Shown one piece after another: positions 24,542 to 36,756 of a stretch of 64,000 bases of DNA. A program made the translations under genes and the position numbers. Positions within the stretch are counted from its first letter, which is position 1; each line of letters begins with the position of its first letter. The notes below the pieces were generated by a model. The model worked only from the letters and a program-made list of their open reading frames with translations. It was not told the origin of the DNA and did not search any database. This DNA comes from Mactra quadrangularis (taxonomy: Eukaryota > Mollusca > Bivalvia > Venerida > Mactridae), in the NCBI GenBank assembly GCA_025267735.1, contig CM046294.1, forward strand, positions 530,001-594,000, written 5' to 3'.

Positions 24542-24877
24542 CACTTTAACCCACCAGTCTGAAGCCCTAAACTTGTGAAAATTGATTTGGGCTATACTAG
24601 TGGAAATGACACCTTTCCTATTATATGGCTATTGTGATATTTTGCCTATAATTATAAAACCTAATCAAGCTGTGTAGTGCTTGTGAAATTTAAGACAATG
24701 ACTGGACTACGACTGATTGATCTTGCTTCCTTAAAATTACTAGCATATGATATAATCACTCTGGAAGAAATAATCGTCATTTCGCAGATTTTCTTCTTGC
24801 AAAGTGACCTCCCCTTTCTCAGCTGTGCTTGGGTCTGTCTATAAAATCAGTACAATTTATTATTTGTTTTATTTCAG

Positions 24878-24975
24878 AATACATACCCAGCAACATTCAG
24901 TTGCCTAAACAATTGGAGTCAGTGAAAGCATGTCAAGTATTTCCATCAGTAAGACATCGCTGGAACACAAATGAG
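24878..24975 (+). CDS. CAMTA: CAMTA exon 2, start of CG-1 domain
   Basis: Residues 21-53. Acceptor tttcag at 24877, donor gtatgt at 24976. The exon carries the leading part of CG-1: LPKQLESVKACQVFPSVRHR followed by WNTNE. The RHRWNTNE signature is shared with vertebrate CAMTA1/2 and marks entry into the DNA-binding domain. Phase enters with one base carried from exon 1 and leaves at phase 0. Confidence 0.95.
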
Positions 24976-25027
24976 GTATGTTTTACTTAATTATGGCATC
25001 AGATCCCTAGTTTGACACATGATGCTC

Positions 25028-25326
25028 ACCCGGGTTGATAGCGCAGTTGGTAGCACGCCAGGATTTGGAATCTTGTGTCCCAAAGTGGGTAGGGGTTCGA
25101 ATCCCACCTGGGAAGGTTATACCCTTCCATGAAAATTTGACAATAATGTCAATTTTTCTCCATTGATTAGATATTATGGAGAAGTTTCTGGCCTTGTGAA
25201 AGAGTAGGTGAGTACTGGTTTTAGACAGGGGTACAGGGAAAGCTAGGTTAGGTGGGCTGGACTCTGTAAAATGACCTAAATTGAGTTGACATGGCGTTAG
25301 TAAAACCCAGTAAAAAAACAACAACC
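25028..25326 (+). repeat. SINE family 1, near full-length
   Basis: tRNA-like head with A box tagcgcagttggtagcacg and B box gggttcgaatccc, body gtaggtgagtactggttt and ggaaagctaggttaggtg, tail catggcgttagtaaaacccag and an A-rich end. 50 bases into CAMTA intron 2. Confidence 0.92.
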
Positions 25327-25357
25327 CATGATGCTTGCTTGTTTTGTTTTGTTGTTT

Positions 25358-25560
25358 GTTGAGTTTAACGTCATATTGTATACGGTAAGTCATATAATGG
25401 CAGTCAGTCAACCTACTTACTGTTCCTGGAAAGGCTTAATCTATGTTTACCAACTTATTGGGGCATACTTTCTTCAGTGACTGACAACTGCCCTACATGA
25501 TAAAGAATCGTTAGTAGGAGGGAGAATGGGTGTAGAAATAATTTTATGACCAAGCTCCAC
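25358..25560 (-). repeat. SINE family 2
   Basis: Reverse copy: gtttaacgtcatattgtata, ggcagtcagtcaacctactt, ctgacaactgccctacatga, ggagggagaatgg. Confidence 0.85.
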
Positions 25561-26997
25561 AATGTCATTGTTGAATGTTAAATGTAAGTATAATAACTTA
25601 GTTAGCATTTTGGACTTAAAAATTGTCAAAGGTAACAATGATTTTGTGATGACCATTTGCAAGGTGGTCTATATAGTGAAGCTTTACTGTTGATCTGTCC
25701 CTGCAGTATTCAAGTATGCGAACATTTTTGTTAACAAGTTATGGCATGTCACTTTGTTACATTTGTAACATGCCTCATACAATGTATTAGTGTTATTAAA
25801 TTATATCCATCAAATAAATGATCAATTATTTATTAGTATAGCCATACAATATGGCACAAAGCTTTTTTGTGATTTTCTGCTCTGTATCAATAGTCGTTTT
25901 TCACCATGCATTGTTAAATATAACATATTTTTATAGTGTGAACAATGTTTTTAATATTTAATGAAGTAACAATATTACAGGAATTTAATTGTGCATCTTG
26001 TGGGTTTTATATAGACAAACCCCATGTTAAATAAGCTTTCAAAAACATAACGAAGTAATGTTTGGTGCTTAGCCGCTGTCAGTGAGTTATTCTACTTATG
26101 GTCCCTTGATAAACTTAGGTCTCAGGACCCAAGCTTTAAGAGTGGAATAGACTTTATGTAGGGACTGTTTTATTCTTAAATTAAGCCTTGGATGATCTTA
26201 ATAAAAATCAGTCTTGAATATTGGGAACTTTTTCCTCTCACTCTAAGTATTTTTTGGGCTTAGCGCAAAATAGTTGTAACTTACTCTTTTTGAGTTATGA
26301 CCGTTTTGGGCTTAGTCCGCAATATGGGACTTGGACAGGATCAGAAAAGGATGATTTAGCAATAAACATGGTGGTCTTCATTATTATGCGGCAGAGCTTC
26401 ACTATTTTGACCATCAAAATAATAGTAAAATGGTTTTTATGTAGGGACCTTTCTCTGCTAAAATTTTTTGGGACTTCAAATCACAAAAAAATCGAATGAT
26501 TTTGCAACAAACAAGGTGATCTGTACAGCAAAACTTTACTGTAGATGTCATATGTATTCTTCCTGACCGAAAAAATCATAATACAGATTCGTAACCGCAA
26601 AAATTAATATTCTTCTACAAGAGTTGAAAACAAAAAACTATTGTTGTTGATTATATTATTAATGTTACCATGCCAACTTGCCATTATTGTTTGTTGGTTT
26701 TCAGTTACATGATATGAATGTGTCCCCAGAGAGACCCTCCATTCTACAGTGTTCCAATATTTCATCAATATTTATATCTCTTGCCTTTAATGGTCTGATT
26801 TTATTGTATGTTGTGAGTAGTGGAGGGAATCAGGGGTAGCTAGACTCTGAAATATGTAAATATGTTTTCAGAAAGGGTCCAAATTTGTTCCATGTGGGGT
26901 TTAACTTTGTAAACAATGTAGGGGAAGTGAGTCACTCTGAGTACAGTCAGTACAATTTTGGAAATTGTTTGGTTATGAAGATTATACAGATTTATTT
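25561..26997. other. CAMTA intron 2, one palindrome, otherwise no feature
   Basis: Contains mini-element P copy 2 at 26255-26319. Remaining sequence is AT-rich; the frame at 26221-26499 spans the palindrome and is not a gene. Confidence 0.45.
26255..26319. mobile_element. Palindromic mini-element P, copy 2
   Basis: gggcttagcgcaaaatagtt faces tgaccgttttgggcttag around a short T-rich loop; same family as 7241-7316. Confidence 0.7.
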
Positions 26998-27130
26998 ATT
27001 TTTACTGGGTTTAATGCTGTGGCAACACAATTTGGGTCATTTTACTGCGCCCAGAGCACCTAAACCAGTACATTGTACTACATTCGGGACAGAAGATTCC
27101 AAATCCCGGCGTGCTACCAACTGCGACACA
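26998..27130 (-). repeat. SINE family 1, internally deleted
   Basis: Tail (tttactgggtttaatgctgt) is joined to a head region (agattccaaatcccggcgtg, gctaccaactgcg) with most of the body missing. Confidence 0.8.
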
Positions 27131-28054
27131 ACGCATGCCAGTTGACCAGGCTCTTTGCTGTTGGCTGCTCATTGTCTAATTTTTATCCTGAAATCCCTAA
27201 GAGGACAATGGATATGTTTAAAAATTGAAGACGGACTAGTCCATTGTGGAAATTCAGCATTGAAAGGGTTAAAGTTGATAATTTAAAAGTTGGGAGAAGT
27301 AATTACCCTCTCTGCTTGATCTGACTAGAATAAATTAATTACATAGCTGATCATTGATAGAATATTTTACTGTCCGTGGAAGATAATGATTATATTCTTT
27401 TGAGATAAATAAAAAAAACATTGCTTCATTTAAGGAGAGTGGGGAATTGCTCAGTCAAAACAATTAAATCTCATGTTATGCTTGTATTTTGGGTATTGGC
27501 AGTAACTTGTAGTCCTAATTCCAAACTGACATATGAACATTTCATAGTTAGGAGAAGAAAGCATTTTAAGATTTAGACAGTAGCTATGCATGACTTACCT
27601 CATTATGAAATAGAATTTTTGTCTATAATACAGAAATTCTACAGGGCTATAACTCTCGCAGTTGTGTAGAGCTTCTTACAATTAAAGCGTTTAAAATTAC
27701 ATTCAGTTTAGAGGACAATCCAATATTTCATTCTTTTCTGCTGAAGGTTCTTACCGGTATTTGTTTTCTTAAGTCAAAAATAAAAACCTTTAGAATTGTA
27801 ATCCTCTTTTGTTGTATAGGATTTAACTCTTCTGTAGATCTGCATCTATTGCATCCTCATTAGTTTCATACATTTTTTTAAGTGGATGAAATTGAACATG
27901 GCTAATTAAAGTATCAGCTCCTAAGACCGTAAGGACAATTTGTGTCTTAAAAGAGCATTAAGTTTACTTTAATAAGTTCATATAAATTGTAATTGACTTA
28001 CAAAAGTTAATTTTCCTATCTTAAATCTTGATGAATGAAGTTTGCATGTTACAT
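27131..28054. other. CAMTA intron 2, no other feature seen
   Basis: AT-rich intronic DNA. Confidence 0.4.
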
Positions 28055-28195
28055 TTTCAAGTATGCACCTAGTAACAGGTTAACAGCTTAATCCAGAGAT
28101 TTAGCTTTTCCATGACTGATGGGTAGGTTCACTGACTGCTGTGACTTGACCTATACAAAGTGTTGCTCAGGCGTTAAACCGAACCAGAAAGAATA
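28055..28195 (+). repeat. SINE family 2, 3' half
   Basis: atgcacctagtaacaggtta, ccagagatttagctttt, ending caggcgttaaaccgaacc. Confidence 0.65.
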
Positions 28196-28979
28196 CTGTT
28201 CCTGCAAATCATTTGATATAGCATCAAGTATGATCAATCGTGGTGTCTTATTTGTACAAATATTTACTGCATCTTGACAGGAAATCTTTACTCTGAAGAT
28301 ATCTTATGACTTTTAGATCTATAGGTTCTAGCATTATTATTTGGTTTATGTCAGAAATTTCTGATTAGATTATTTTTCAGGCTCATTTTTACCAATATCG
28401 TGAAATATCTGAAAACTAGATCCTCTGAAAACTGGTATCATACAAATGTTGGGGAATTTTATAAGTCTCATATTTTCCCTATTTTAACCAGAAACTTTGG
28501 GGCAGAAGGCTTTCTGTCTCTACTGGTCCAGCTGACTGACAGTTTGAGAATAAATGGTCTTTATAGCTGAAGGGTCTAAATATAAGTACCGATTTCTTCT
28601 CAAATTAAGCATTAGAGACTTCTTCAAATATTACATGATTTTGCAGTATCCAAGTTAGTCTGTATAGTAGAAATTTACTGTACATGTATTTCAATGGGTC
28701 TGTGCAAGCCTAGTTTACCTACATGTAAATCAAGAAGAATATAGACTAGTTTTGCCCTGATCCAGACCTTTTTTTCCTTATATAACAGGGGTCATTTACA
28801 GGTGCCTTCCCCTCTTGAAATTTCTTTAGAATCATTAAGTTTTCCCCAAATTTGGATTTTTTGTTCGCCTATCTCTGAAATATTAATATAATGTCCCCAA
28901 ATGTTCTATATAAAAAAGGCCCCTTCCCCAAGTACAGAAAAAAGCCCTGAAACCCATCAATTTTGTATTTTTATTTCAG
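28196..28979. other. CAMTA intron 2, no other feature seen
   Basis: AT-rich; ends in the exon 3 acceptor. Confidence 0.4.
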
Positions 28980-29183
28980 GAAATAGCTAGTGTTTTACTA
29001 GCATTTTCTCGGCATGCTGACTGGCAGAAACATGAGGTTCGACAACGACCACCTAGTGGCTGTATGTTACTGTTTAATAGAAATAGTGTACGATACAGAA
29101 AAGATGGATATTGTTGGAAGAAGCGTAAAGATGGGAAGACTATTAGAGAGGATCACATGAAGCTCAAAGTTCAAGGGTTAGAG
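28980..29183 (+). CDS. CAMTA: CAMTA exon 3, CG-1 domain core
   Basis: Residues 54-121, 68 whole codons. It contains the most conserved CG-1 block, RYRKDGYCWKKRKDGKTIRE, followed by DHMKLKVQGLE. The many Lys/Arg residues are those expected to contact DNA in the CGCG-type site bound by this family. Acceptor ttcag at 28979, donor gtcagt at 29184. A family-3 SINE starts about 40 bases downstream in the intron. Confidence 0.97.
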
Positions 29184-29224
29184 GTCAGTAGTTAAAGTTA
29201 GTTTTAAATCTTCATCATTTTAGT

Positions 29225-29450
29225 TTAGCGGTGGTCCAGTGGTTGGACACACGCTTAGGGACCAAAAGGTCTTGGGATCAAACCCTACAAGAGGCACTGC
29301 TTATTACATTGAGCAAGAAATTTACCTACATTTATTCCACCCCACTCTGGTGTAAATTAGTAGTGAGAGGAGGTCGCCTGATAGAGGGAGATTTCAATGA
29401 TCAGCAGATATTCTACAAAATTGTAATGTCAGCTGTATGTGTATAGGGAA
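29225..29450 (+). repeat. SINE family 3
   Basis: Head tagcggtggtccagtggttg with B-box-like gggatcaaaccct, then gagcaagaaatttacctaca. Relatives at 29690, 42250, 49095 (reverse) and 53655. Confidence 0.7.
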
Positions 29451-29689
29451 GCAGACTTTAAAACGCACTTTAACTTTTTACTTTATTGTTGTTAATTTTT
29501 TTAACTGCCAGTTGCACATACATTAACCCTGCTTATTTAAATATTTAATATAACTATATTACTTGCTCTACTTCTCTCAAAAATTTCATTTTGTCTCAGA
29601 AAGTTCTATTTTACTTGCTGAAGACTTAAAATGTTAATCCTAATATTTTTGTTACATAGTGCTGTCATACTTCATGGTATCTGTTATCA

Positions 29690-29895
29690 CCTGTAGAAGC
29701 AGAAGTCCAGTGTTAGGACAAGCATTTAGGGATCAAGAGGTCCTGGTTTTGAATCCCACTAGGGGCACTGCTAATTTCCTTGAGCAAGAAATTTACTTGC
29801 GATTGCTTCACTCCACCCAGGTGTAAATAGGTACCTGTTTGGGTCATGCACTGTATGCTGTGACTGCAATCTGCACCGTATGTTAACAGTTGGTG
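29690..29895 (+). repeat. SINE family 3
   Basis: B-box-like tggttttgaatcccac, gagcaagaaatttacttgcg and caggtgtaaataggtacctg. Confidence 0.75.
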
Positions 29896-30176
29896 TGTGT
29901 ACCGATGATTAGAGAAGTTAATGTCTAGAGTCAATTGAATAATGATACTTGTTTGTGTGTTTGGGTTTTACGGCGCACCAACACAGAAAGGTCATATCGC
30001 GCCGAAAGCAATTAATGATACTGTTAATGAATAATGATACTAATAGTAGACTTCAAAAACCTTACTTTAACTTTTTAACATTTATCATATGAAATTTAGA
30101 TTTGTTTTGTTTTTATTTCATTAAAACTTGGTAGCATTCTCTTATTGATATTTTTGTATTGTTTTTTTTCTTACAG

Positions 30177-30248
30177 TGTATTTATGGTTCATATGTTCAT
30201 TCTGCTATATTACCAACATTTCATCGAAGATGTTATTGGTTACTACAA
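30177..30248 (+). CDS. CAMTA: CAMTA exon 4, CG-1 domain
   Basis: Residues 122-145, 24 codons. Contains CIYGSYVHSAILPTFHRRCY then WLLQ, nearly the same as the vertebrate CG-1 segment. Acceptor ttacag at 30176 after a long T tract, donor gtaagt at 30249. Phase 0 at both ends. Confidence 0.97.
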
Positions 30249-30327
30249 GTAAGTTCCTTATTTTGAATTTACAACTTAAGTGGCATAGTTTGTAACAATA
30301 CAGACTCTTGTATCAGTATTATGAAGA

Positions 30328-30733
30328 TATAGTCCAACAGAATTAACCTGAGCTTGAACTACCTAATTATAATAATTACACACTTCACTTACATTAAATC
30401 GTGAGTTTTCGTATGCGTGTATACGGTTATATACATGTGTTTATAACAACCTATGTGACTATAAATCAATTTATTAAAAGTGACATGTTATTTTACTTTT
30501 AATTTTGGACACATTAATTTTGGTGAAACAAGTAAGTAAGCAATATTATAGCACAGTTTCAAACTTAATGTATTTATTCTTATGAAAACAATATAAATTG
30601 TTCTGTATGTGTATTTTGCCAAAAGCTTCGGATTAAGCGCGATTTACAAACGAAGACAAAAATAGACTGTAAATACGGAGTTTAATATATTCTTGCATAA
30701 AGGTCAAGCTCAGGTTAATTCTGTTGGACTATA
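30328..30733. mobile_element. MITE family M, copy 1 (406 bp)
   Basis: Inverted ends tatagtccaacagaattaac (extending to ctgagcttga, about 30 bp), TA at each edge. A close copy lies at 56403-56811. Located 80 bases after CAMTA exon 4. Confidence 0.92.
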
Positions 30734-31052
30734 CCATTGATTACTGTATGGGCCAATGAGGGTGTGCCTGATTCAATGTGTAATCTTGCTACTGTCTGGA
30801 TGAGAAACTGAGAACATTAGTGAATCCACATGTCCAGTTTTCTAACATTGATCAACAGCATTCAATACACAAATAGTTTTGAAGAGGATTTAAGATGTTG
30901 AAAACTGTTGAGGACATTTAAAACTTATTTGGGCCCAAATAAAACAGATATTTTTACTTTCAGTGCAATTGATATCCTTACGTTATTTACACATTTGTTT
31001 AAGAAATTGCATTCTTACTGAGACATGCAGTAGCAAAGAAACATCTTTTTTT
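30734..31052. other. CAMTA intron 4, no other feature seen
   Basis: AT-rich intronic DNA. Confidence 0.4.
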
Positions 31053-31335
31053 TTACTGGGTTTAACGCTGTGTCAACACAATTTAGGTCATTTTACGGCA
31101 TCCAGCGCACCTTACCTATTTTTCCTGAACTCTTGTCTATAACCAGTACTCACCTACCCTTTTACAAGGCCGGAAACTTCTCCATATTATCTAATCAATG
31201 TAGGAAAATTGACATTATTGTCAAATTTTCCTGGAAGAGTATAACCTCCTCGAGTGGGATTAGAACTCAGACCCCCTTTGGGACACAAGATTCCAAATCC
31301 TGGCGTGCTACCAACTGCCCTATTGACCCAGGTTG
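31053..31335 (-). repeat. SINE family 1, near full-length
   Basis: Reverse copy from actgggtttaacgctgtgtc to the head accaactgccctattgaccc. The open frame across it is not a gene. Confidence 0.9.
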
Positions 31336-31568
31336 AAACGTCTTTACAAGCAGGAAGCTAACATCAAAAAATAACTTTTATATAGAGTCAGATTATGTCT
31401 AAATCTCTAAATTATTCCAATGTTGTTGAATGAAACTGGATGCAAATGAAACACTAACGTGTTTTGCATGCGCCATTTTGATTTCGCATGCACAAATTGC
31501 AGTAATGTGCATCCTTTGGGAAAAAAACTATTGACTAAATACATGTATTTATATTTTGTATATTTCAG

Positions 31569-31707
31569 AACCCAGACATTGTTCTTGTTCATTATTTGAA
31601 TGTTCCATATCCCAACAACACCAAACTTAGCATTCCAGTTATGAATATTGCCATGGAGAAAAAAGAATGGACCAAAGAAGAACTTGTAGCACAACTCAAA
31701 CCTATGT
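31569..31707 (+). CDS. CAMTA: CAMTA exon 5, CG-1 domain end
   Basis: Residues 146-191 plus one base. Contains NPDIVLVHYLNVP, then a divergent loop, then KKEWTKEELVAQLKPM, which is the conserved distal helix of CG-1. The loop NNTKLSIPVMNIAME replaces the longer vertebrate insert. Acceptor tttcag at 31568, donor gtaagt at 31708. Confidence 0.96.
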
Positions 31708-31986
31708 GTAAGTATTTATATTTGTTGTCCCCTTTTGGAGCCTCATTGCTTGAATTAAATATCTCTGACAAGCCTCTTTAAAAGATATAGGACTTATGAT
31801 TTTGAATTGGTGAATCCTATATCAATTAGCAGACTTAACTTCTAACTAAGTATACACATATTATTGGCAAAAAGCACAAAGCACAGATTAAATCCTATTG
31901 TTCTTAGTACACATATTTTTATTGTTATGGTGAAAGTTTCTTTGTACCGCAAAGAAAATCCAAATATTTCAATTCAGGATATAATT

Positions 31987-32270
31987 ATACCCCCGCTTCG
32001 AAGAAGAGGGGGGTATACTGTTTTACCCTTGTCCGTACGTGCGTGTGTCCGTCCGTCCGTCCGTTACAAAATTTCCGTCGCAGTTTTCTCAGCAACTATA
32101 TCATGCAGCAGCCTAATACTTTGCATATTGCTTCATCCCATAGTCCCATATGGTGTAAAGCGATTTCATGCTCCTTGCTCATCTACTTCCTGTTTGTCGC
32201 ATATTTTTAGATTTTGGCGGGGGTATCACTAGTGAGCATTAGCTCACAGATTTACTTGTTCTAGTCTATT
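31987..32270 (+). repeat. Repeat E, copy 1 (284 bp, CAMTA intron 5)
   Basis: Starts atacccccgcttcgaagaag and has an inverted partner gcgggggtat near 32218-32227; includes a gtccgtccgtccgt tract and ends agctcacagatttacttgtt. Almost identical to 49951-50236. Confidence 0.92.
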
Positions 32271-34047
32271 AAAGTTTGCATGTTATGAACTAGATAAGGT
32301 ATCCAGAGTGACTGGGTTGAATAGCTTATCAGCTGTGACCATGCCAAATTGATAAGCACGCTATATATGACTTCCAATTAGATGCTCAAAATTTGATTCC
32401 AAGCATGGTTAAAGCATCACCATATAAATATTATCATGATTTCTTTTATTGTGTATTTTTGACTGGCTCAGAGGTTTCCAAAGCATAACATAGACAAGCC
32501 TCATTCTGGTTAGCTTTCCTATGAGGCTAACTTTTTGATGAAAATATAATTAAAATCTATGTGTTTTTTTTTTCCTTATGGCAGATAATCATAATGCAAG
32601 AAAATGATATTTTCTGAAAGGAATATTGTTTGTTGCTATCCCACCTGTCTGACTTTCATTTCATATCAAAATGAATATAAAAAGTTAAATGCTAGCTATT
32701 ATAATAAATTGTTCTAGCAGTCTGGTAGGTTAATAAAGGGGATGTTTTTTGTATTTTATCATAAGCAATAGATGATAAAGCAGACTGGTCGGTTAATGAA
32801 TCTGAATTGTTATCAAAATATAATGTAATTTATTTTGGTTTTTTTCTGAACCAGTCACTGTGATTTGGCTTATGTTCAAATAATTTAAGAACTCTCCTGT
32901 CTTAAAGATTATGCAATATTTGAGCTGTTGTGATTGACCTTTGTCTGTCGAGAAGAGGGCACACTATGTGGCGCTTAGTCATGAAATAAATTATTTGGCC
33001 ATTCTGCCTCCTAACACTTATCAGCATCATTGTTTGTTTTGTCCTAAGTGTTTCAGAATCACATTCATGTCAAATTTCTTTCCTATTCATTTGAGTGTAC
33101 TAGAGTCCTCAAGTTGCTCTTGTTATCTATTCAATTAAAAGACAGATAAGCATTATATTGTATTAGATTTTCTGTATTGAAAGTAATTGATAATTCTATT
33201 TCTGTAAGTTTAATGTTCTATGGAGACAATTAATTGAGTTGATATGATGATAAGAGCTTGCTTTCATCCTTGTCTATAGATTTTATATCTTTTATAAAAC
33301 ATGCACCATTGGTTCATTGAGCTGTTGAACATTGTTCAATGGTTGTTGCAATTTTCTTTGATTTCTGTTGATTATAAAATTAATTGGGTTTTTATAGTCT
33401 GGGGTTTTCTTGCTGATGCATGCAGTATGAGATATTCATGCAGATGTGTGCTCACTAGCTTTCAAGCTATTAACCCCCCCCCCCCCCCCCGGTTGTAGGG
33501 CCAATGTTTAATTGTTTTGCCATGATCATGGTTTAAACCCCCTAGTAGTGGGGCTATTAAATCAAATTAATATGTGAGACCATTCAGAATTATAGATTCT
33601 AAAATTTATGCAGTATAATCACATGATGGCCTAGAAATTCAAATGGATGGCACTAACCCTTGGGACAGCAAGACATGGAAAGGAAGACTTCGATCCAGAC
33701 AAAACAGACAGGCCTCACCCTAGCCAAAGGATTAATCAATGGCCTGTACCGAACTAAACCAGTTGATGTTCACAATGATAATCGACCAGTTATACATTCA
33801 TACCTTTTTATGTATTGTAACAAAAATTATCAAAATATTCTGAGATTGGGAAAGTTTCTGTAGATTTAATTATTACCACTAAATATTTATAGTCCCAACA
33901 CGTCTGAACTATCACCTTGTTTAAACGAGGCAACATCTTGGAGGCAGTTTTACTTAAAGATTTTAATGTATTTTCTTACTGTAATGTTGTACATTAAAAT
34001 TAACATTAAAGATTAAGTGTTTCTCACTTGTTTTTTTTTTCTTTCAG
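32271..34047. other. CAMTA intron 5, remaining sequence
   Basis: AT-rich. A weak SINE family 2 scrap lies at about 32970-33025. A C16-17 tract at 33474-33490 is flanked by unremarkable DNA. A repeated segment at 33706-33790 (ggattaatcaatggcctgta) matches 24470-24530. No coding support. Confidence 0.45.
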
Positions 34048-34079
34048 TTTCAACCAACGAAGAAGAATCATTACCAGTT
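34048..34079 (+). CDS. CAMTA: CAMTA exon 6, 32-nt microexon
   Basis: Residues 192-202, FSTNEEESLPV, once the single base from exon 5 is added. Strong acceptor (T-rich tract then ctttcag at 34047) and donor gtgagt at 34080. Skipping this exon would shift the frame into exon 7, so it is expected to be constitutive. It is too short to show as an open frame on its own and is called from splice sites and phase. Confidence 0.85.
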
Positions 34080-34560
34080 GTGAGTATAGTTCATTTAATT
34101 TATTATTTATTAATCACACCATTTATCATAAAATTTTCATAGGTCATTAACATTGGCATAGTGACCCAGTTAGTTTTCCTTCACACTTTCCTTTTACCTG
34201 TATTCACTTACATTTTCTTAAAAATTATTTCTTCTAATCAACATTATTACCATTCTTTATGGAACAGTTGGAACTACCGTGGCCGAGAATTGCAACTGTG
34301 TCACTGGATTAGGAATTAAAAAACTAGATATACTGTCTACTTTAGACAGTCTAGTTATGAATCCAAGAGACCTACATACGTTAGTGGATTTTGGTCATAA
34401 AATATGTTCTACCATCATTCACCTTCCTACCTCTTTATCAGGCCCAGCAGATGTCAGCAAGGGGAATCCTATGTGGATTATACTAAGTTAAAAGCTTAGG
34501 TCCAGATATCAAATCAAATTTTACTTTTAAGTTATTTAGGCCTAAATTAAAATTAAGTTA

Positions 34561-34860
34561 GTTTGCCCTTTACCGACCGACACAAAAAATGACACCAAAT
34601 CAAAAAAAATATTTGAAAAATATATGTGGTGTTTTTTTTATTGGCCACTACTGTTCATCATTATTATTTCCGGTAGTTTATTTACGCTTATAATTTTGCT
34701 TTAGGAACATGTTGAAATCATAGAATATTAGATAAATATAATTTATTCATAAACAAACAAGTTGTTTTGCAGGATCTATCTAAGTGAAGGATAGTTCTTG
34801 AAAAAAAAATTTCCTTCCTACCGACCCAACCCAAAACTTTAAGGTCGGTAAAGGGCAAAC
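34561..34860. mobile_element. 300-bp MITE in CAMTA intron 6
   Basis: Ends gtttgccctttaccgacc and ggtcggtaaagggcaaac are exact inverted repeats of 18 bp. I could not fix a target duplication. Confidence 0.9.
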
Positions 34861-35023
34861 AATGTGTTTTTTAGTTTAGGCTTCAGTGGGCCTACAGAGT
34901 AAAAATGTCTTCAAACTTTTGGTGGGCACTGTATGTTAGTGTATGTACAGTTACAAAAATATTACCCTAACAAAAACCAAGATTTTTACTATCCCTTATC
35001 ATCTCATTGTTTATTTATTTCAG

Positions 35024-36433
35024 TTGGATGAAACTATTATGACACTTGTTCAACGTCTCATGGATAATCAAGATCATTGTAAGTCAGACTCAGGTTTATG
35101 TGGACCGGAATGTCAACAGGGTGCATCATTAGGGACCTCGACCGGTCTATCTCAACATTCGCTACACCAAGTGAAACAAGTCACTCACTGCTGTAATCAT
35201 ACATCGTTAATTCCTCAGTCACATTCAGCGTGTAATGTCTCCGGTCAGTCACAGATCAATCTAGCCCAGGGACCGTTAATTTTAAATCTTGGAAATATTG
35301 GAAGTGGACAGATGATGATTGTCACTAGTCAGAATGATGCTAACCAGTTATCGATACTATCAAATGCTAATACAAATAATACCTGCCTACAACAACAGCA
35401 ACAACAACAACAACAAACTGTGGAGCCACCTAGGGGAGTTACGAAAGTTGAAAACAGGGGATGTAATCCTCCTTCCCACTTACTATGTCGATCTGCTTCT
35501 TTATGCGACCCTCATAATGACTTGAATCACTCGATGATGCCGAGATCCCTTAGTCAAGATGGTAACGTTAACTCAACCGTGAATTCGACCCCTAGTGTAG
35601 GGGAGGTATCGTACATTCAACAGTCTATCGGTAATAGCCTGTGTAACAACATGGCAAAAAGCACTATTTCTTGTTTTCAAAGTATGGAACAAAACACCAG
35701 TTCTAGTAACACTGCTCAACAACAAATGGAGACGAAATCTGAAAGTTTAAAAACCATGACGACTACACATTCCTGTGAATCCTCGATGGGACAAACAAAC
35801 ATACCGCTGATGTCGGCATCTACTAACTATAACTCTATGTTTTCATCGAACAATGGTAACAATGATTCTTTAGTGAACTCATTCTTGGATGAACTCTCTA
35901 CAGAGTTAATGGCACCTGATAAATACTCTCCAATGGAGGAGGGAAAGAAAGCGTTCAGTCACCTTGGCGACAGTTTTGAAAGTCTTCAAGGCACATTTAA
36001 TTCACTACAAGATTCGGAACTCAATCTGGACCAGTTATTTGATATGCCTGATTTAGATCGGTTGTACAAAGATCTAACGAATAGTGGCAGTTTGAGCGAG
36101 TTGCCGATCAGTATGAATGTTAGTAGCGGAAGTAGTGATAAAACCTATGTCTCAACTAGTCAAAAAACCCACCTACAAACTGTAACATCACTGTCTCAAC
36201 CTTGTACATCTAGTTTTAATTCTAACAATTTACCAATGTCTGGTGTTGGAAATGATGAAAATACAACAAATGACCTTGACACTCTGTGTGTGACCTCTAG
36301 TATGCAAGGTCAAGGTCAAACCTCTAGAGGTCATGAAAGCATGAATAAAGAAGAGTACATGGTTCATACAACTAAATCTCCATGTACAATTGCATCTATC
36401 ACTGATTTTTCACCCGATTGGGCTTATACAGAG
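35024..36433 (+). CDS. CAMTA: CAMTA exon 7, large central exon (transactivation region)
   Basis: Residues 203-672, 470 whole codons, the largest exon. It opens with LDETIMTLVQRLMDNQDHC, matching the amphipathic segment after CG-1 in vertebrate CAMTA (SVEQLVQQIL). The body is rich in Ser, Asn, Gln and Thr, with a run of nine Gln at 325-333 (nt 35390-35416) and acidic stretches such as FDMPDLDRLYKDL. It ends with ITDFSPDWAYTE, the conserved lead into the TIG domain. Acceptor tttcag at 35023, donor gtaaga at 36434. Open sequence continues past both splice sites by chance; the 3' read-through enters a SINE 50 bases into the intron. Confidence 0.96.
35390..35416 (+). repeat. CAA/CAG microsatellite coding for Gln-9
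   Basis: Nine glutamine codons (mostly CAA, one CAG) inside CAMTA exon 7, residues 325-333. A likely site of length variation between alleles. Confidence 0.9.
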
Positions 36434-36483
36434 GTAAGATATTTGGAACCTTTTTTTAGCTTGACTTGGCAGAATAGTAAGGC

Positions 36484-36756
36484 AACCCGGGTCGGTGGCG
36501 CAGTTGGTAGCACATAGGGATTTGGAATCTCGTGTCCCGAAGGAGGTATGGGTTCGAATCTCACCTGGGGAGGTTATACTCTACCATAAAAATTTGACAA
36601 TAATGTCAAACTTCCTCCATTAATAGGATATATGTAGAAGTTTCCAGCCTTGTGGACTGGTTATAGACAAGAATCCAGGAAAGCTAAGTTTGGTTTGCTG
36701 GACGCCGTAAAATGACCAAAATTGTGTTGACACGGCGTTAAAACCCAATAAAAAAA
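36484..36756 (+). repeat. SINE family 1, near full-length
   Basis: Head cccgggtcggtggcgcagtt, B box gggttcgaatctcacc, tail acacggcgttaaaacccaat then A-rich. Starts 50 bases after the exon 7 donor. Confidence 0.93.

Noticed and set aside
25028..25110. tRNA genes at SINE heads (also 36484, 41953, 60303)
   Set aside because: A and B boxes are recognisable, but each is followed by a SINE body and A-rich tail and the cloverleaf is degraded.
31864..32232. 122-residue frame, and the similar frame at 49899-50208
   Set aside because: Both come from repeat E and share its sequence; not genes.
33474..33490. Poly-C tract as a functional element
   Set aside because: A simple homopolymer, likely slippage or sequencing-prone; no supporting context.
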